Counted from the first letter of the stretch, positions 46,895 to 55,984 are shown. The stretch: DNA of 64,000 nucleotides from Xanthomonas chitinilytica (GCF_026107455.2 NZ_JAPCHY010000001.1:186001-250000); one strand, 5' to 3'. Made by a program: numbers and translations. The notes: a model not told the origin generated them from the letters alone.

Positions 46895-46895
46895 C

Positions 46896-47271
46896 CTAAT
46901 TTCAGCCGCAACAACACCTCCGAAAGCACGCTTTACTCCCGGACGGGAAAAAACCAGAAATCAGCGGGCACACCCGCAGACCAGCCCTCCGCCATCGACA
47001 GATACCCGGCATCCACCCGACCGGGAGATGACGCCCCTGTGGATGCGAACCCGGGGCATGTCCGAATCCGAAGAAGACGCATCCAGCCGCGCAGGCAGGA
47101 AAAGCTTCGCGACAGCAAGAGTCACTGGATGACCAACCCATCGCCTGTCGAAAAGCACTTCGACCGTTGAAGCCCATTTCATGGGAACGACGATGGGTCT
47201 CGGTACCCGAAGCGGAAATGCTCCAGGCATCCACTACTGCGATCCCCTTTCCCACACGGCTGCGAAGCACT
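46896..47271. other. Intergenic stretch, no gene seen
   Basis: About 375 bp between the left REP half and the small membrane protein gene. GC is lower than in neighbouring coding DNA. No ORF with plausible start or recognisable product was found on either strand. Confidence 0.45.
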
Positions 47272-47496
47272 TCAGGCCGCAGCAGCGCCGTATCGTGGAC
47301 GCCAACCAAGGAGCCGCGCCGGCAGCATCAGGATCGCCTGCAGCAACGCGAACAGCGCGGAGAACGTGATGCCCACCAGACGGAACGGCAGGGAGAGCAG
47401 CCAGGCCACGGGCCACAGCAGCAATGCCAGAACCGCGAGCGGCCAGCACAGGACGAAGAGGATGCACCAGGCAACCACGGCGATGAGCGTCTTCAA
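47272..47496 (-). CDS. Small membrane protein, hypothetical
   Basis: 74-aa protein with two long hydrophobic segments (LIAVVAWCILFVLCWPLAVL and a second around ITFSALFALLQAILMLPARL). I place the start at TTG 47496, because GGAGGAG ends exactly 7 nt before it; the TTG at 47502 is too close to that site. Such small proteins occur widely as conserved hypotheticals in xanthomonads. It is enclosed by the two halves of a split REP element. No function can be given. Confidence 0.7.
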   Translation of the reverse strand: MKTLIAVVAWCILFVLCWPLAVLALLLWPVAWLLSLPFRLVGITFSALFALLQAILMLPARLLGWRPRYGAAAA

Positions 47497-47502
47497 GTCC
47501 AA

Positions 47503-47852
47503 ACTCCTCCAGGCTTCATGGGGGTGCCGGGCCTACCGGCAGGCTGCAGGCTGCCGGTAGGGGATGCCCCCGGCAACCCGCATGCGACGAACCGGCCGAA
47601 ACGCGCGACCGGACCGTGCATCCGGCGACGGAAACGGCCGCAGGACGGCTTGGCGGACGCAGCCAAGACAGAACGCCGGACGATACCCGCAAGGCAGCGG
47701 ATTGGAAGCTGCCACGGTCAGAAGGGATTGGTCGAACGACAGAGACTCCACGCGACGTCCTTCGGCCCCTGACGCCCCTTGCATCCGGCCACTGGCACGT
47801 CGGCCGGGCCACGGCAGGTTCCCGACGACGAGGCCCCATGGGCCAGGAAATG
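47503..47852. other. Intergenic stretch, no gene seen
   Basis: About 350 bp upstream of the small membrane protein gene. It holds that gene's Shine-Dalgarno and presumably promoter; nothing else recognisable. Confidence 0.4.
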
Positions 47853-47876
47853 CGAAAGGCCCTTGCGGGCCTTTCG
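47853..47876 (+). terminator. Perfect hairpin, possible terminator
   Basis: CGAAAGGCCC TTGC GGGCCTTTCG, a 10-bp perfect stem with a tetraloop, followed by TCGTCCTCTTT on plus. No annotated gene ends directly before it on either strand. Confidence 0.45.
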
Positions 47877-47961
47877 TCGTCCTCTTTCCGGGAAAAAGAC
47901 TCTTCTCCCATTCAAGGGAGACAAGCGCACTCCCACGTCGCCTTGTTGCTGCTCGAAAAGC

Positions 47962-47983
47962 TCGCGACTGACGTCGCTCCTAC
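47962..47983 (-). repeat. GTAG REP half-element (right)
   Basis: Exact reverse complement of the element at 46873-46894. Together they look like one REP pair pulled apart by 1.07 kb. Confidence 0.85.
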
Positions 47984-48082
47984 CAATGGCAGGGAGCTTG
48001 CGGGAGCGGCGCTGCATGGCCACAAGCCATCAGTCGTGACCGATGAGACACCGACTGCCTGAGGCCCACGCAAAACCGGGCA

Positions 48083-49702
48083 TCAGGCCACGCGCTCGGC
48101 GAGGCACAGCATCCCATGGCCGGCCAGCGTCGCGGCACGTCCATCCAGCGCTCCGTTGGCCTGTCCCGGCACCGCCAGCGGCGTCCAGTTGCCCTCCGGC
48201 ACCTCCGCCCGCACGGTATCGCCGGAAAGGTTGAACACCATCAGCAGGCATTCCCCGCCATGGCGTCGGCGGAACATCAGCACCGGTTCGGGAGCATCGA
48301 CGAACTCGATCGCACCCAACCGCAGTGCCGGCTGCGTGGCCCGCCACTGCATGAAATGCCGGAACGACCGCAGCACCGAATCCGGCTCCGCCTGCTGCCC
48401 GGCGACCGACAACGCCCGGTGTTCCTCGGGGATCGGCAACCACGGCGCCGCCGGACTGAAGCCCGCCGTCCCGCTCCCGTCCCAAGGCATCGGCGTGCGA
48501 CACCCGTCGCGCCCCTTGAAGTTGGGCCAGAAGGTGATGCCGTACGGATCCTGCAGCGCCTCGTAGGGCACCTCGGCCTCGGGCAGGCCGAGTTCCTCGC
48601 CCTGGTAGATGCAGACCGAACCGCGCAGGGAACACAGCATCGCGGTCAACAGCTTGGCCAACTGCGGCGACGCCGAGGCGCCGCCCCAGCGCGTCACCGC
48701 ACGCCGGACGTCGTGGTTGGAGATCGCCCAGCACGGCCATCCCTCGGTCATCGTGGCCTCCAGCCGGGAGACCGTCTCGCGGATGTAGCCGGCGCTGAAA
48801 TCGTCGACCAGCAGCTCGAAGCTGTAACCCATGTGCAGGCGGCCGCCGGAGGTGTATTCGGCCGTCGTGGCCAGCGAATCCTCCGAGGAGATTTCGCCCA
48901 GCGCCACCGCACCGGGATAGCGGTCCAGCAACGCACGTATCCGCTGCAGGAAGACCAGGTTCTCCGGCTGCGTATTGTTGTACCAGTGGTACTGGAACGC
49001 GTACGGATTGTCCGCGCTGAACCCCCGGCCGACCCGCTTTTCCGGCGGCTTGGCCGGGTTGTCGCGCAGCTGCGCGTCGTGGAAGCAGAAGTTGATCGAA
49101 TCCAGCCGGAAACCGTCCACCCCGCGATCCAGCCAGAACTTCACGTAATCCAGCGTGGCCTGCTGCACCTCGGGATTGTGGAAATTGAGGTCGGGCTGCG
49201 AGCTGAGGAAGTTGTGCAGGTAGTACTGCCCGCGCCGCGGTTCCCAGCGCCACGCCACCCCGCCGAACAGCGACATCCAGTTGTTCGGCGGCGTCCCGTC
49301 CTCGCGCGCGTCAGCCCACACGTACCAGTCGGCCTTCGGGTTGTCCCGGCTTTCCCGGCTCTCCTTGAACCACTCGTGCTCGTTGGAGGTATGGCTGAAC
49401 ACCTGGTCGATCATGACCTTCAGCCCCAGCGCATGCGCCTTGGCCAGCAGCCGGTCGAAGTCCTCCAGCGTGCCGAACAGCGGATCCACCTGGCGGTAGT
49501 CGGCGATGTCGTAGCCGAAATCGGCCATCGGCGACTTGAAGAACGGCGAGATCCAGATCGCATCGACCCCGAGCGAGGCGACATAATCCAGCCGCTCGAT
49601 GATGCCGGGCAGGTCGCCCACCCCATCGCCGCTGGCATCGAGGAAACTGCGGGGATAGATCTGATAGATGACGGCGCCGCGCCACCACGGGTGTTGCGTC
49701 AT
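48083..49702 (-). CDS. Cytoplasmic alpha-glucosidase / oligo-alpha-glucosidase (GH13)
   Basis: 539-aa enzyme that releases glucose from imported malto-oligosaccharides. It opens WWRGAVIYQIYPRSFLDASG, characteristic of GH13 subfamilies 17/23/30, and has no signal peptide. Catalytic residues: nucleophile Asp201 (GVDGFRLDSINF), Glu270 (ALGEISSED), Asp331 (AISNHDVRR). DQVFSHTSNEHEWFKES is the family region I and its domain B start. It is transcribed alone on minus with the LacI-type operator candidate 91 bp upstream, linking it to the pullulanase/MFS locus. Confidence 0.94.
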   Translation of the reverse strand: MTQHPWWRGAVIYQIYPRSFLDASGDGVGDLPGIIERLDYVASLGVDAIWISPFFKSPMADFGYDIADYRQVDPLFGTLEDFDRLLAKAHALGLKVMIDQVFSHTSNEHEWFKESRESRDNPKADWYVWADAREDGTPPNNWMSLFGGVAWRWEPRRGQYYLHNFLSSQPDLNFHNPEVQQATLDYVKFWLDRGVDGFRLDSINFCFHDAQLRDNPAKPPEKRVGRGFSADNPYAFQYHWYNNTQPENLVFLQRIRALLDRYPGAVALGEISSEDSLATTAEYTSGGRLHMGYSFELLVDDFSAGYIRETVSRLEATMTEGWPCWAISNHDVRRAVTRWGGASASPQLAKLLTAMLCSLRGSVCIYQGEELGLPEAEVPYEALQDPYGITFWPNFKGRDGCRTPMPWDGSGTAGFSPAAPWLPIPEEHRALSVAGQQAEPDSVLRSFRHFMQWRATQPALRLGAIEFVDAPEPVLMFRRRHGGECLLMVFNLSGDTVRAEVPEGNWTPLAVPGQANGALDGRAATLAGHGMLCLAERVA

Positions 49703-49792
49703 GGAGTGCCCCCTCCGGGCATTGATGAGGCGTCCCCTATCGACGCCTGGCTGCCGCTAGCTTAGCGGCGCGCCCTTACTCCATGCCCTCCC

Positions 49793-49806
49793 TGCATACG
49801 TATTCA
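49793..49806 (+). promoter_or_regulatory. LacI-type operator candidate upstream of alpha-glucosidase gene
   Basis: TGCATACGTATTCA is one base from the perfect palindrome TGAATACGTATTCA and shares 15 of 16 bases (49794-49809) with the site at 41761. It lies 91 bp before the start codon of the GH13 alpha-glucosidase. Confidence 0.72.
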
Positions 49807-49907
49807 CGCAAACTATGTGAGCAAATACGGCTCCTGACAGGATCTGTATCACCAGCCGCCTCTTTGAAGCAGTCTGCCCCATTGGCCACAAGACACTTCT
49901 CCAGCAC

Positions 49908-50087
49908 CTAACTCGGCAGTATTCCGCAAGCACTTTCACAATCGGGATGGGTGATCCCGCGTTCGTCTCTATCGGCTATAGACCGCTCGATGTTCGCCCA
50001 TCGCAGCTTTCTGACTACAGCCGCGACATATACCCACAAACAGACAAGGGCCGCACAACGAGCAACCCTTGAGAAAAGCACAAACAT
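49908..50087 (-). CDS. Small single-pass membrane protein at end of T4SS cluster
   Basis: 59-aa ORF. The ATG at 50087 lies 2 nt after the stop of the Cys-rich gene (TGATTATG), so translation could be coupled. One hydrophobic segment (CAALVCLWVYVAAVV) is followed by a charged tail LRWANIERSIADRDERG. I do not recognise it. No independent ribosome binding site is clear. It may be the last gene of the T4SS operon or a chance frame. Confidence 0.4.
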   Translation of the reverse strand: MFVLFSRVARCAALVCLWVYVAAVVRKLRWANIERSIADRDERGITHPDCESACGILPS

Positions 50088-50089
50088 AA

Positions 50090-50464
50090 TCAATGCGTGA
50101 TCGGCTCATCCTCCGGATTCCCCTGACCCCTCTCACGGACCCAGGCCCCATCGTCATGCGCCCTTGGACAAATGGCCACGCGATTCTGATAATAATCATT
50201 ATAATCCGCCATCGACCAAGGCTTGAAGCATACATAACCTATACAGCACTTCCCGGTCATTGGCCATGGACAGTATCCAGGCTGAGGAGTGTAACCAACA
50301 CCCGCATAAGGTTTCCTCGGCTTCCAAGCCTTTGTCTCCTTGCACCCCTGTGTGCAATATACGAAAGGATCGTCCATGCGGCACACCTGCTTATATATAG
50401 CATTATCAGCATGCGTAACACCCGCGACCGACATCAACATCAGGAGAACAATCAAACGAAACAT
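50090..50464 (-). CDS. Secreted Cys-rich hypothetical protein next to T4SS
   Basis: 124-aa protein with signal peptide MFRLIVLLMLMSVAGVTHA. The mature part of about 105 residues has eight cysteines (QVC, YCTQGC, GYC, GKCCIGYVC, AIC), suggesting a disulfide-rich periplasmic fold. The ATG 50464 has GGGAG 7 nt upstream. It overlaps the remnant DUF4189 frame by 13 bp. Base composition is AT-richer than the core genome, like its neighbours. Function unknown; position at the T4SS end makes an accessory or immunity role possible but unproven. Confidence 0.7.
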   Translation of the reverse strand: MFRLIVLLMLMSVAGVTHADNAIYKQVCRMDDPFVYCTQGCKETKAWKPRKPYAGVGYTPQPGYCPWPMTGKCCIGYVCFKPWSMADYNDYYQNRVAICPRAHDDGAWVRERGQGNPEDEPITH

Positions 50465-50874
50465 ATGCCAACTCCCATAAGCACAAGAATACAATGGCAG
50501 AAGCTGTCCCAAGCACCTACGGCAACACATGCATTCCGGCAAGAAAGGACGGCCCGACAATCCTGGGCGCCATCAGAACTACATACTGTCTTGACCACCT
50601 TCTCAGCCTCATCCTTGTCTCTCCCATTCCTGGCAACACCCGACGAACCGGAAGCTTCGTCGTAATAAACAGCCCCCAGCGGTCCAGCCACTCCCTCGTG
50701 GGATAACGTATGGCTGACCGGGAAGGTTAATTCGCACTCGGCGCTGGACCGCATGCAGCTGATCCTGGCTGAACTCCCACAGGGTATGCAATCTGAGCCA
50801 ACATCCAACTCGGTACAAGCGATAGAGAAAGGATTAAAAGCGAGTAACAAAAATGCACCCCCCCTCACTACCAA
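50452..50874 (-). pseudogene. Decayed DUF4189 paralogue
   Basis: Second copy of the DUF4189 gene, broken in several ways. In one frame MLAQIAYPVGVQPGSAACGP aligns with the intact neighbour's AQTACPVGTQPGAMVCGP and is stopped by TAA near 50720, before RYPTREWLDRWG (neighbour RYPTGEWLDRWG). A one-base shift in the run of five G after that brings the C-terminal part, AVYYDEASGSSGVARN and SCRNACVAV, into another frame. The last 45 residues of the family are absent. The long open frame spanning the region is therefore a mixture and not a functional protein. Confidence 0.75.
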
Positions 50875-50949
50875 ACCTACTACCCCGGCACCTTTACAGA
50901 CGAACCACCCTTACCCGATACCCTTCAGATAGAGCAACACATCTGGACA

Positions 50950-51456
50950 CTAGAACTTGTTGAAAACCTGCTCACTACATGCGCTATACCACACGTCACA
51001 TTGCCCACCATAATTTTTCTTGCAGCCGTCAATCGCGACCTTCGATGCCTGCTTAACTTTCGGGCGCGTTGAAAAAAACAATCCAGCCCCAGCAGCCTGG
51101 CGCGCGACTGCTACACATGCATTTTTGTACGAGTTAAATATCCGGCAATTGGAGCCACCCGCATTTATACACCGCTGGGTTGCCACCAATTCCGCAACCT
51201 CCTTGCTCGATTCATCCCGAGAAACCCCCAAGGACTCCACATCCGAATCGTACGAGAACGCTCCCCATCGATCGAGCCATTCGCCCGTGGGGTAACGGGT
51301 TACTGGTGCAGCAGGTTGCTGTGGCTGAGATGAATTCGGAGCTGGACCACACACCATGGCCCCTGGCTGAGTTCCAACAGGACACGCCGTTTGAGCAAAC
51401 GCAAGCTCAACCCCAAAGAAGGAAAAAAATAAAAACAGACTGCGCAATCCGTTCAT
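50950..51456 (-). CDS. Secreted DUF4189-domain protein linked to T4SS
   Basis: 168-aa protein with signal peptide MNGLRSLFLFFSFFGVELAFA. A Pro/Gln-rich spacer (about 40-55) is followed by the DUF4189 pattern: DRWGAFSYDSDVESLGVSRD, then CINAGGSNCRIFNSYKNACVAVA, and a C-terminal second half GCKKNYGGQCDVWYSACSEQ. The ATG overlaps the virB6 stop as ATGA and GGAGGGG lies just upstream, so it belongs to the T4SS operon. DUF4189 proteins have no settled function. Role as envelope accessory or as protection against T4SS toxins is inference from location. Confidence 0.85.
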   Translation of the reverse strand: MNGLRSLFLFFSFFGVELAFAQTACPVGTQPGAMVCGPAPNSSQPQQPAAPVTRYPTGEWLDRWGAFSYDSDVESLGVSRDESSKEVAELVATQRCINAGGSNCRIFNSYKNACVAVARQAAGAGLFFSTRPKVKQASKVAIDGCKKNYGGQCDVWYSACSEQVFNKF

Positions 51457-52571
51457 CTATCCCCTCCCTTAGCCGCCAATCCACGTGCACCTGAAACATC
51501 AACAGTACTGCTGTCGTCAATCTTGGAATTATTGAATCCTGTTACCCGAGATCCCACCCCTGAATTTGGCACCGTGCTATCCGGCACTGCACTACTCGGC
51601 CCTTGACTTGGGCGGTAACCCTGCTGCTGATGATTCGGCGGCGCGGCATTACCATTCAACTGCGCCCCCATCATCGAGTAGGCGGTGAAGTTACCCAAGG
51701 TCCCCTGGAAGAACATGGCCGCCATGGGCGGGCAGGTCAGGATCAAGGTGGTCAGGATAAGACCGATCCCCCCCTGCTGCATCGCCATGCTGCTCACACC
51801 TTCGATGGCAGTGCCAGGATCGCTGAGCGCCAGCATGGCTGCGTATTGCACAGCGAATGCCGCCGCGGCAGCTGCCACCAGCTTCATGGATACGGCCACC
51901 ATGAAACAAAGCACGGAAAACGAGAACATCGTTCCTATGCCATAGAACAGCCACTTGCTGAAGAATGATTTGGTCTGCTCGAACAACAGGGAAAGAATGA
52001 ATAATGGCCCCAGACCCACGAACAGCGCCAGCGCGACCTTGTACAGCAGCATCATGGAGCCGGCCACGAGCGACGGTCCGGCGACACCCACTGTCGCCAT
52101 GAGCTTGGCTTTGTCGGCATCTTCCTTCAACGTCATCATGCCGTTCACATTGAGCGCATCGAGCCCGGTGAGCGTGGCGCTCATCAATGCCAGATTGTCG
52201 TCAATCTTGTCGGCAGGCGGATCGTCGCTGTTGGTGACCAGTTTGTTGATCTCGGTCGGCAACGAATCGGTGAAAAAGCCATAAAGCGGCACACCCGATA
52301 CCCCCATGGATGCGGCAACCGATACGATCAATGTCGCCCGCATCGAATTGACGACCAGTCCCATGGCCGACTCGCGCGAACGACCGGTCGCCACGAGATA
52401 ACCCTGGAACAATATCCACAGAGTGAGCGCAACCAGGGCGACGGCCACTACCCATACCATCAGGTTTCCCATCAGGTTGTCGCGGAAAGTCGCTATCTCG
52501 TCATCAAGAAAATCGAATATCAGCTTGAAGAACGCGAAGCGATTTACATCATCTAGAATACCGTCAAACAT
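51453..52571 (-). CDS. virB6: T4SS inner-membrane protein VirB6
   Basis: 372-aa polytopic protein at the base of the secretion channel. It has helices around MVWVVAVALVALTLWILFQG, LIVSVAASMGVSGV, then ALALFVGLGPLFILSLLFEQ (the conserved VirB6 core with the Trp/aromatic FSKWLFYGIG), and two more before a Gly/Ser/Pro-rich tail of about 60 residues. ATG 52571 is chosen because AGGG lies 8 nt upstream; ATG 52577 is too close. Its stop overlaps the DUF4189 start. Confidence 0.92.
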   Translation of the reverse strand: MFDGILDDVNRFAFFKLIFDFLDDEIATFRDNLMGNLMVWVVAVALVALTLWILFQGYLVATGRSRESAMGLVVNSMRATLIVSVAASMGVSGVPLYGFFTDSLPTEINKLVTNSDDPPADKIDDNLALMSATLTGLDALNVNGMMTLKEDADKAKLMATVGVAGPSLVAGSMMLLYKVALALFVGLGPLFILSLLFEQTKSFFSKWLFYGIGTMFSFSVLCFMVAVSMKLVAAAAAAFAVQYAAMLALSDPGTAIEGVSSMAMQQGGIGLILTTLILTCPPMAAMFFQGTLGNFTAYSMMGAQLNGNAAPPNHQQQGYRPSQGPSSAVPDSTVPNSGVGSRVTGFNNSKIDDSSTVDVSGARGLAAKGGDR

Positions 52572-52686
52572 GACCATGTCCCTGAAGTTTCCGGATTGTC
52601 CGGAGTCGAGGGCTGCGCGGAGCACCTCTTTGCCTCGTCCCGACGAGGATTCTCATATGCCGTCGCCATCCAGGCCGGCATTGCGA

Positions 52687-53442
52687 TTACGGGTTGTACC
52701 GATTCTCCGTCTTCAACGCGTCAAGCGCCAATGCGAGCGTTGCCAAACCGGCGGCACGCCCTGCCAGATCGGCGCCAAACGACTTCTTGGCTCCCGGGTC
52801 CCCGCCGATTGTCTGCCGGGTGAGCTCCTCGACCGATTTGTTCAGGTAATGCAACCGGGCTGAATAGGCAGCCATGTAGGTATCGTGCTGCTGCTTGTCG
52901 ATTTCCATCAACGTCAACAGCGCGAGCAGCTTGTTGGTGTTGTCGGCCAGTTTTCCGGCATCGTTCTCACCGATTTTCTCGCGTTCCTTCTGGATCCTGT
53001 CGAACGCCTCGTAACGCTTCTTGGTGTTCTCGTACACTTTCATCGAATAGGTGTACTGGGCGCGCTCGGTTTTCACGATCTCCTGGCAGAGGTTGTATTG
53101 CTGCCCCGCCACGCCCTCTTTCTTGTCCGGCTCCTTGCAGCGCTTGCTGACGTCAAGGTCCACCGTTTCACTCGGCCTGTCCTTGGGCAGGACCTCGTCA
53201 TCCTTGGGCTCCTCCAGCTTCTCGCCCGCAGACTGATAGGCACCGATGCGGCGGAGACTGTCACGCTGCTCGTTCTCGGTCTTCCATTGATCCTTGCTGT
53301 CCTTGATCAGGGTTTCATCCTTGACCTTCCAATCCGCCTGGGCCGGACCGGCCCCACCCAACGCAACCAAGGCGACCGCCAGGCTGCCCCAAGGCAGCAG
53401 CTTCGACTTCCTCGACTTGAGCCAATGGATACGAATTTTCAT
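52687..53442 (-). CDS. virB5: T4SS pilus-tip protein VirB5
   Basis: 251-aa periplasmic protein with signal peptide ending GPAQA (residue 34). The mature part is charged and largely helical (KRYEAFDRIQKEREKIGEND, LMEIDKQQHDTYMAAYSARL), as in VirB5/TraC. Two cysteines (KRCKEP, NLCQE) might form a disulfide. ATG 53442 has AAGGGAA 5 nt upstream. It lies between virB4 and virB6 as in the Xanthomonas citri locus; sequence conservation in this family is weak, so context carries weight. Confidence 0.85.
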   Translation of the reverse strand: MKIRIHWLKSRKSKLLPWGSLAVALVALGGAGPAQADWKVKDETLIKDSKDQWKTENEQRDSLRRIGAYQSAGEKLEEPKDDEVLPKDRPSETVDLDVSKRCKEPDKKEGVAGQQYNLCQEIVKTERAQYTYSMKVYENTKKRYEAFDRIQKEREKIGENDAGKLADNTNKLLALLTLMEIDKQQHDTYMAAYSARLHYLNKSVEELTRQTIGGDPGAKKSFGADLAGRAAGLATLALALDALKTENRYNP

Positions 53443-53503
53443 ATTAATTCCCTTGAATTTCCCGAATTCCCGTTCCCATAATCTACCCGGACGCATTGCA
53501 TCC

Positions 53504-55984
53504 TTAGTTTCCACTGACCGCGTGAGGACCACGTAATCCACGCTCGGGCCGTGCCGACTTGCCCGACCCCTTGCGGTTCTCATAGAAATCCTGGAGCCAT
53601 TGTTCCGGGGTAAGCGCATCCTCTGCGATACCCAGCTCGATCGAGCGCCGGTGAAGCACTTCGTGCATGATCTCGATGTTGTCCGTGGAAGCGGAGATGA
53701 CCGAAAGCGCGTCGTCCAGGCCCCGCAGGTTCAGCTGGCACACTGTCGAGGCATGCCCCTGCTTGACCAGGAAACAACGCGACCGTTCGTCGAGGCTGAC
53801 CACGACCTGGTATTCGGACTCGGTAAGCTTCAGGCCATCCATGTAGTCCTGCTTGCTCGCATTCGGATTGGGCAACAGGATCATCGTGGCCGTCTGCTCC
53901 ACCAATGCCGCGGAGATGTCGCTGGCCAGCGCATCCTCGGGACTCTGGGTGGCGAAAATGCCGAGACCGTTCTGCTTGCGGATGGTCTTCTGCTTGTTCT
54001 TGGCGAACTCCTTCAATCCCCCCTTGCCATCCAGGATCTTCCAGAACTCGTCCATCACATAGATCAGCCGCCGGCCGTCGATCAGCGCCTCGAGGCGGTG
54101 CAGCAGGTAATTGATGACCGGCACCCGGACTTCCGGATTGTCGATGATGTCCGTGTAGTCGAAGCCGATGATATTGGCTTTCTGCAAGTCGATCGTGTCT
54201 ACCGGGTTGTCGAACACCCAGCCCAGCGCATTGCCCGCGGTCCAGCGCCGCATGCGTGCATACAGGCCGTCGTCGCCCATGTTGGGCAGACTCTTCTGGA
54301 AGTTCGTCATGTTGCGCAGGTGCGGCGGCGTGTCGAGCATGTTCTCCACCGCGCGGTAGATATCCTCCTCTTCACGTGCGCTATAGGCCGACTTGCCTGC
54401 CAGCACCTTGATCAACTCGGCAAGGAACTGGATATTGGCTTCGTTGCGCTCGCACTGGAACGGATTGAACCCCGTCGGCTGGCCGTTCTCCAGTGCGAGG
54501 TAATTGCCGCCACAGGCCCGGACGAAGATCTCCGCGCCGCGATCCTTGTCGAAGAAGAAGATCGTGGGCCCGGGATCGAGCTTTTGTACCTGGCTGAGCA
54601 GGAAGTTGATCAATGCGGTCTTGCCGGTACCCGACTTGCCGATCACCATGGTATTGGCGATGGCCTTCTCTCCCAGCGAGTTCTCGCCCGGATGGGTGGC
54701 GTGGAAATTGAAGAAATAGGGCTGCCCATTGGTCGTCTGCAGCGTGGTGACACAATCGCCCCACGGGTTATTGGACTTCTTGCCGCCGGCAAAGTTGTGC
54801 AGCGGGGACAATCCGAGGAAGTTCAGTGAACTGAGATTGGCCAGGCGTGTCCTGTACTTCCAGTTCGCGGGAATCTGCGAGTAGAAGGAAGCCGTGACGG
54901 CGATGTCTTCCTTCGCCGAAACAAAGCCCGCATTCGAAAGCTCGGCACGGGTCGCCGCGACCTGCTGCGACAGCTTGTCCTGGTTCTCCGCATAGATGCT
55001 GATGATGAAGTGGTACTCACCCAGCACGAAATTTCCCGAGGCGAGCTGGTCCATCGCGTAGTCCAGCTCCACGATCTGGCTGACCGCCTTGTCGCCAGAG
55101 GACACCATCATGCCCTTGGTCCGTTCCAGTACCTTCAGGGCATCGTGGCGCCCCATGGGACTGAACGAATGGGTGATCACATACTCGAAATCGAGGTACT
55201 TCAACCCGTTGAGGATGCCGGGATAGGTGGAGTCGGCATACTCCTTGACATTGAGAATCGCGCCGAACTGCTGGCCACCACTCGGCGTACTGACCACGAA
55301 GTCGCCGGTCTTGGTGGAGAACATATGCCGGCTGACCGGCAGATAGTCGTGCACGGGGGCAGCGAGTACCGGCACCGGTTCCTCGATACGGTTGATCAGG
55401 TAGCCGAAGAACTCGAGCGTCTCGGAAAACACGATACCGTTGGACGCCTCGTACATCCCCAGGCGGTAAGGCGAATATTCCTTCAGGACCGCCTCAACAT
55501 TGCTGGCGAGCTCCATCAGCTTCGCAACCGCCTGGTCCTGCTCGGCCTGCAGCTTGCTGGTGTCGGCCGATTTCTCCACAAACCGCTTGCCGGTGACCAC
55601 CGGGCGGTAAAGCATGGTCAGATAAAGGTCGTTCTGCATCAGCTTCTGCGCAGAAAGCGACGTGAAATAGGCGTCGGATAGTTCCTGGTTGAACTTCTGG
55701 TCGAACTTGTTGCGCGTATCGATGCGCCGGCGCCGACGGATATCGTGGACCCAGAACGCGACGTTGACGAAATCGGGGGCCCGCAGTGTCTGCAACAGAC
55801 GATTGAACGTGTTGTGCCGGTGCTCGAGATCCCACTCCTCCCGGCCGACGAAAGGCAGCCCTTCCAGATGCCAGGTCAGCAGATAGTCGCCACCCGTGGT
55901 CTTCACCACCGATGGGGCTACATGGCTCGACAGCGGGATGAACTCGCTGATCGGCGTATCCGGCATGAATCTGGCATTGGGCAT
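53504..55984 (-). CDS. virB4: T4SS ATPase VirB4
   Basis: 826-aa ATPase energising pilus and channel assembly at the inner membrane. The N-terminal CagE/VirB4 domain covers about 1-420. The RecA-like C-terminal domain has Walker A GKSGTGKTA with Lys455, FFFDKDRGAEIFVRACGGNY and Walker B RLIYVMDEFW, then GIFATQSPEDAL. Length is normal for the family. It lies 69 bp from virB3. Confidence 0.97.
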   Translation of the reverse strand: MPNARFMPDTPISEFIPLSSHVAPSVVKTTGGDYLLTWHLEGLPFVGREEWDLEHRHNTFNRLLQTLRAPDFVNVAFWVHDIRRRRRIDTRNKFDQKFNQELSDAYFTSLSAQKLMQNDLYLTMLYRPVVTGKRFVEKSADTSKLQAEQDQAVAKLMELASNVEAVLKEYSPYRLGMYEASNGIVFSETLEFFGYLINRIEEPVPVLAAPVHDYLPVSRHMFSTKTGDFVVSTPSGGQQFGAILNVKEYADSTYPGILNGLKYLDFEYVITHSFSPMGRHDALKVLERTKGMMVSSGDKAVSQIVELDYAMDQLASGNFVLGEYHFIISIYAENQDKLSQQVAATRAELSNAGFVSAKEDIAVTASFYSQIPANWKYRTRLANLSSLNFLGLSPLHNFAGGKKSNNPWGDCVTTLQTTNGQPYFFNFHATHPGENSLGEKAIANTMVIGKSGTGKTALINFLLSQVQKLDPGPTIFFFDKDRGAEIFVRACGGNYLALENGQPTGFNPFQCERNEANIQFLAELIKVLAGKSAYSAREEEDIYRAVENMLDTPPHLRNMTNFQKSLPNMGDDGLYARMRRWTAGNALGWVFDNPVDTIDLQKANIIGFDYTDIIDNPEVRVPVINYLLHRLEALIDGRRLIYVMDEFWKILDGKGGLKEFAKNKQKTIRKQNGLGIFATQSPEDALASDISAALVEQTATMILLPNPNASKQDYMDGLKLTESEYQVVVSLDERSRCFLVKQGHASTVCQLNLRGLDDALSVISASTDNIEIMHEVLHRRSIELGIAEDALTPEQWLQDFYENRKGSGKSARPERGLRGPHAVSGN

